Positions 20,872-21,662 of a stretch of DNA of 21,662 bases are shown here, piece after piece. Location of the stretch: the NCBI GenBank assembly GCA_964426355.1, contig CAYRRA010000067.1, positions 1 through 21,662 of the forward strand, read 5' to 3'. The position numbers were made by a program, and so were the translations under genes. The DNA comes from JAJFTV01 sp964426355. Its GTDB lineage: Bacteria > Chloroflexota > Anaerolineae > Anaerolineales > Anaerolineaceae. Position 1 is the first letter of the stretch. Every line of letters starts with the position of its first letter. The notes beneath the pieces were generated by a model. That model worked only from the letters and a program-made list of their open reading frames with translations, ran no database searches and was not told the DNA's origin.

Positions 20872-21662
20872 TGCAGGCTGGTCAATTTTCTTGATCGAAG
20901 TATCTAAACCCTGCTTTACCCATATTTTTTCAAGATGTTCTGTGTGTCGATAATATTTATAGAATTTAGAAACATCATCACTTGGTTTTATTGCAGACAA
21001 TCTCTCTTTTATCAAATCGCAATTGACGCTATCTAACTCAATGCCTATTGAGTTTCTATTGATTTGTTTTGCCACGACTAAAGTGGTCCCTGTTCCTGCA
21101 AATGGGTCAAAAACCAAATCACCAGCATTGGAGGAAGACAATAAGATTCTTAATAGTAGATGAACGGGGGCTTGTTGCTTGTGTGCTCTTTCTCCTGTAT
21201 GGAATCGTAATGGTTCATCACCTGCAAAATATCCAGATGTTAATTCTCGAATATCATCCCACACATCAGTAACATACATTCCATTTGGGCATTGATGTTT
21301 TTCAGTGACAAGTAAAGGTGGGTCAATGCGTAATTTGTTAAATACCCGTGGTTTTGCTCCTTTTGTAGCATAAGCAATAATTTGATAATGCTTTCCATAA
21401 CCGTTTTTGATTGGAACAGCAGATGTTTTCTTTTTCCAAACAATCAAGTTTTGAAACATCCATCCGGTCTTTTCAAGTGCATTTAATACATAATGAGCAT
21501 TTTTCTCTCTTTGCATGAAATAAATTGCAGCACCGGAAGAAGAGTGTTTATACACCAATTCACAAATTAAAGTCATCCAATTCCAATATTCGTCATGCGG
21601 CATATCATCATCGTGGCTACGGTATTCTTTGGATTGGTTAAAAGGCGGGTCAAGAAAAGTCA
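20863..21662 (-). CDS. DNA N4/N6-methyltransferase, beta type, 5' end beyond the window
   Basis: This site-specific DNA methyltransferase (N6-adenine or N4-cytosine) is cut by the right edge; 265 residues are present. The catalytic motif DPPF lies only four residues into the visible part (FLDPPFNQSKEY), so the frame continues upstream of the ATG at 21603, which is internal. The SAM-binding FDPFAGTGTTLVVA motif (about 175-188 of the visible part) comes after DPPF, the beta-class order, with a target-recognition region between. Other landmarks are WKKKTSAVPI, HKQQAPVHLLLRIL and SIGIELD. It is visibly more AT-rich than its neighbours, which suggests transfer. No restriction enzyme is seen downstream; one may lie beyond the edge. 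Confidence 0.92.
   Translation of the reverse strand, partial: TFLDPPFNQSKEYRSHDDDMPHDEYWNWMTLICELVYKHSSSGAAIYFMQREKNAHYVLNALEKTGWMFQNLIVWKKKTSAVPIKNGYGKHYQIIAYATKGAKPRVFNKLRIDPPLLVTEKHQCPNGMYVTDVWDDIRELTSGYFAGDEPLRFHTGERAHKQQAPVHLLLRILLSSSNAGDLVFDPFAGTGTTLVVAKQINRNSIGIELDSVNCDLIKERLSAIKPSDDVSKFYKYYRHTEHLEKIWVKQGLDTSIKKIDQPALL

Overview
This is a stretch of bacterial chromosome, roughly half G+C by eye, with ordinary Shine-Dalgarno sites, sigma70-like promoters and one tRNA gene without an encoded CCA. The mix suggests an environmental bacterium such as a Chloroflexota/Anaerolineae member: an ALG5-like glycosyltransferase beside rnhB, a small-molecule methyltransferase, serine hydrolases, Rnk, and an orphan protein with the LQR-x-IGN motif of contractile-injection-system cargo. 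The lineage is an inference from gene content, not a proven assignment.

Layout. Bases 127-1877 hold a minus-strand cluster (small conserved protein, family 2 glycosyltransferase, ribonuclease HII). A tRNA-Pro(UGG) gene with a near-consensus promoter follows at 2050-2122. From 2193 to 5750 the genes run on the plus strand: a lipoprotein esterase, a sugar-nucleotide transferase overlapped by a 75-residue protein, and a class I aminotransferase, closed by a strong palindrome. From 5802 to 16069 nearly everything is on the minus strand: a small unknown gene, a SAM methyltransferase, a membrane serine hydrolase coupled to rnk, a 762-residue cargo-like metallopeptidase, a membrane diguanylate cyclase, a SagB-like nitroreductase, a second serine hydrolase with an isoprenylcysteine-methyltransferase-like protein, and a YhbS-like acetyltransferase. 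Bases 16070-16838 carry no supported gene but hold a cluster of dispersed repeats. The plus-strand ung gene follows, then minus-strand genes: a SPOUT RNA methyltransferase fused to a MarR-like domain, a DUF7000-like protein, a second membrane methyltransferase, and an AT-rich DNA methyltransferase cut by the window end.

Most neighbours look like independent housekeeping or accessory units rather than one pathway. Two loci stand out. The first is the SPOUT-MarR fusion (17633-18832), which has a perfect 13-bp palindrome just after its own -10 box; this suggests a self-regulating RNA-modifying enzyme, possibly a drug- or stress-responsive resistance gene. The second is the 762-residue protein (8858-11146), which combines the injection-cargo N-terminal motif, a coiled-coil middle, a glycine-rich hydrophobic segment and a C-terminal HETTH metallopeptidase site, with no injection machinery nearby.

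Starts were moved inward from the longest open frame where a good ribosome site supported it (nucleotidyltransferase, aminotransferase, SAM methyltransferase, membrane serine hydrolase, rnk, second serine hydrolase, second membrane methyltransferase). The acetyltransferase and the 103-residue protein were also shortened, but on weaker ribosome-site evidence.
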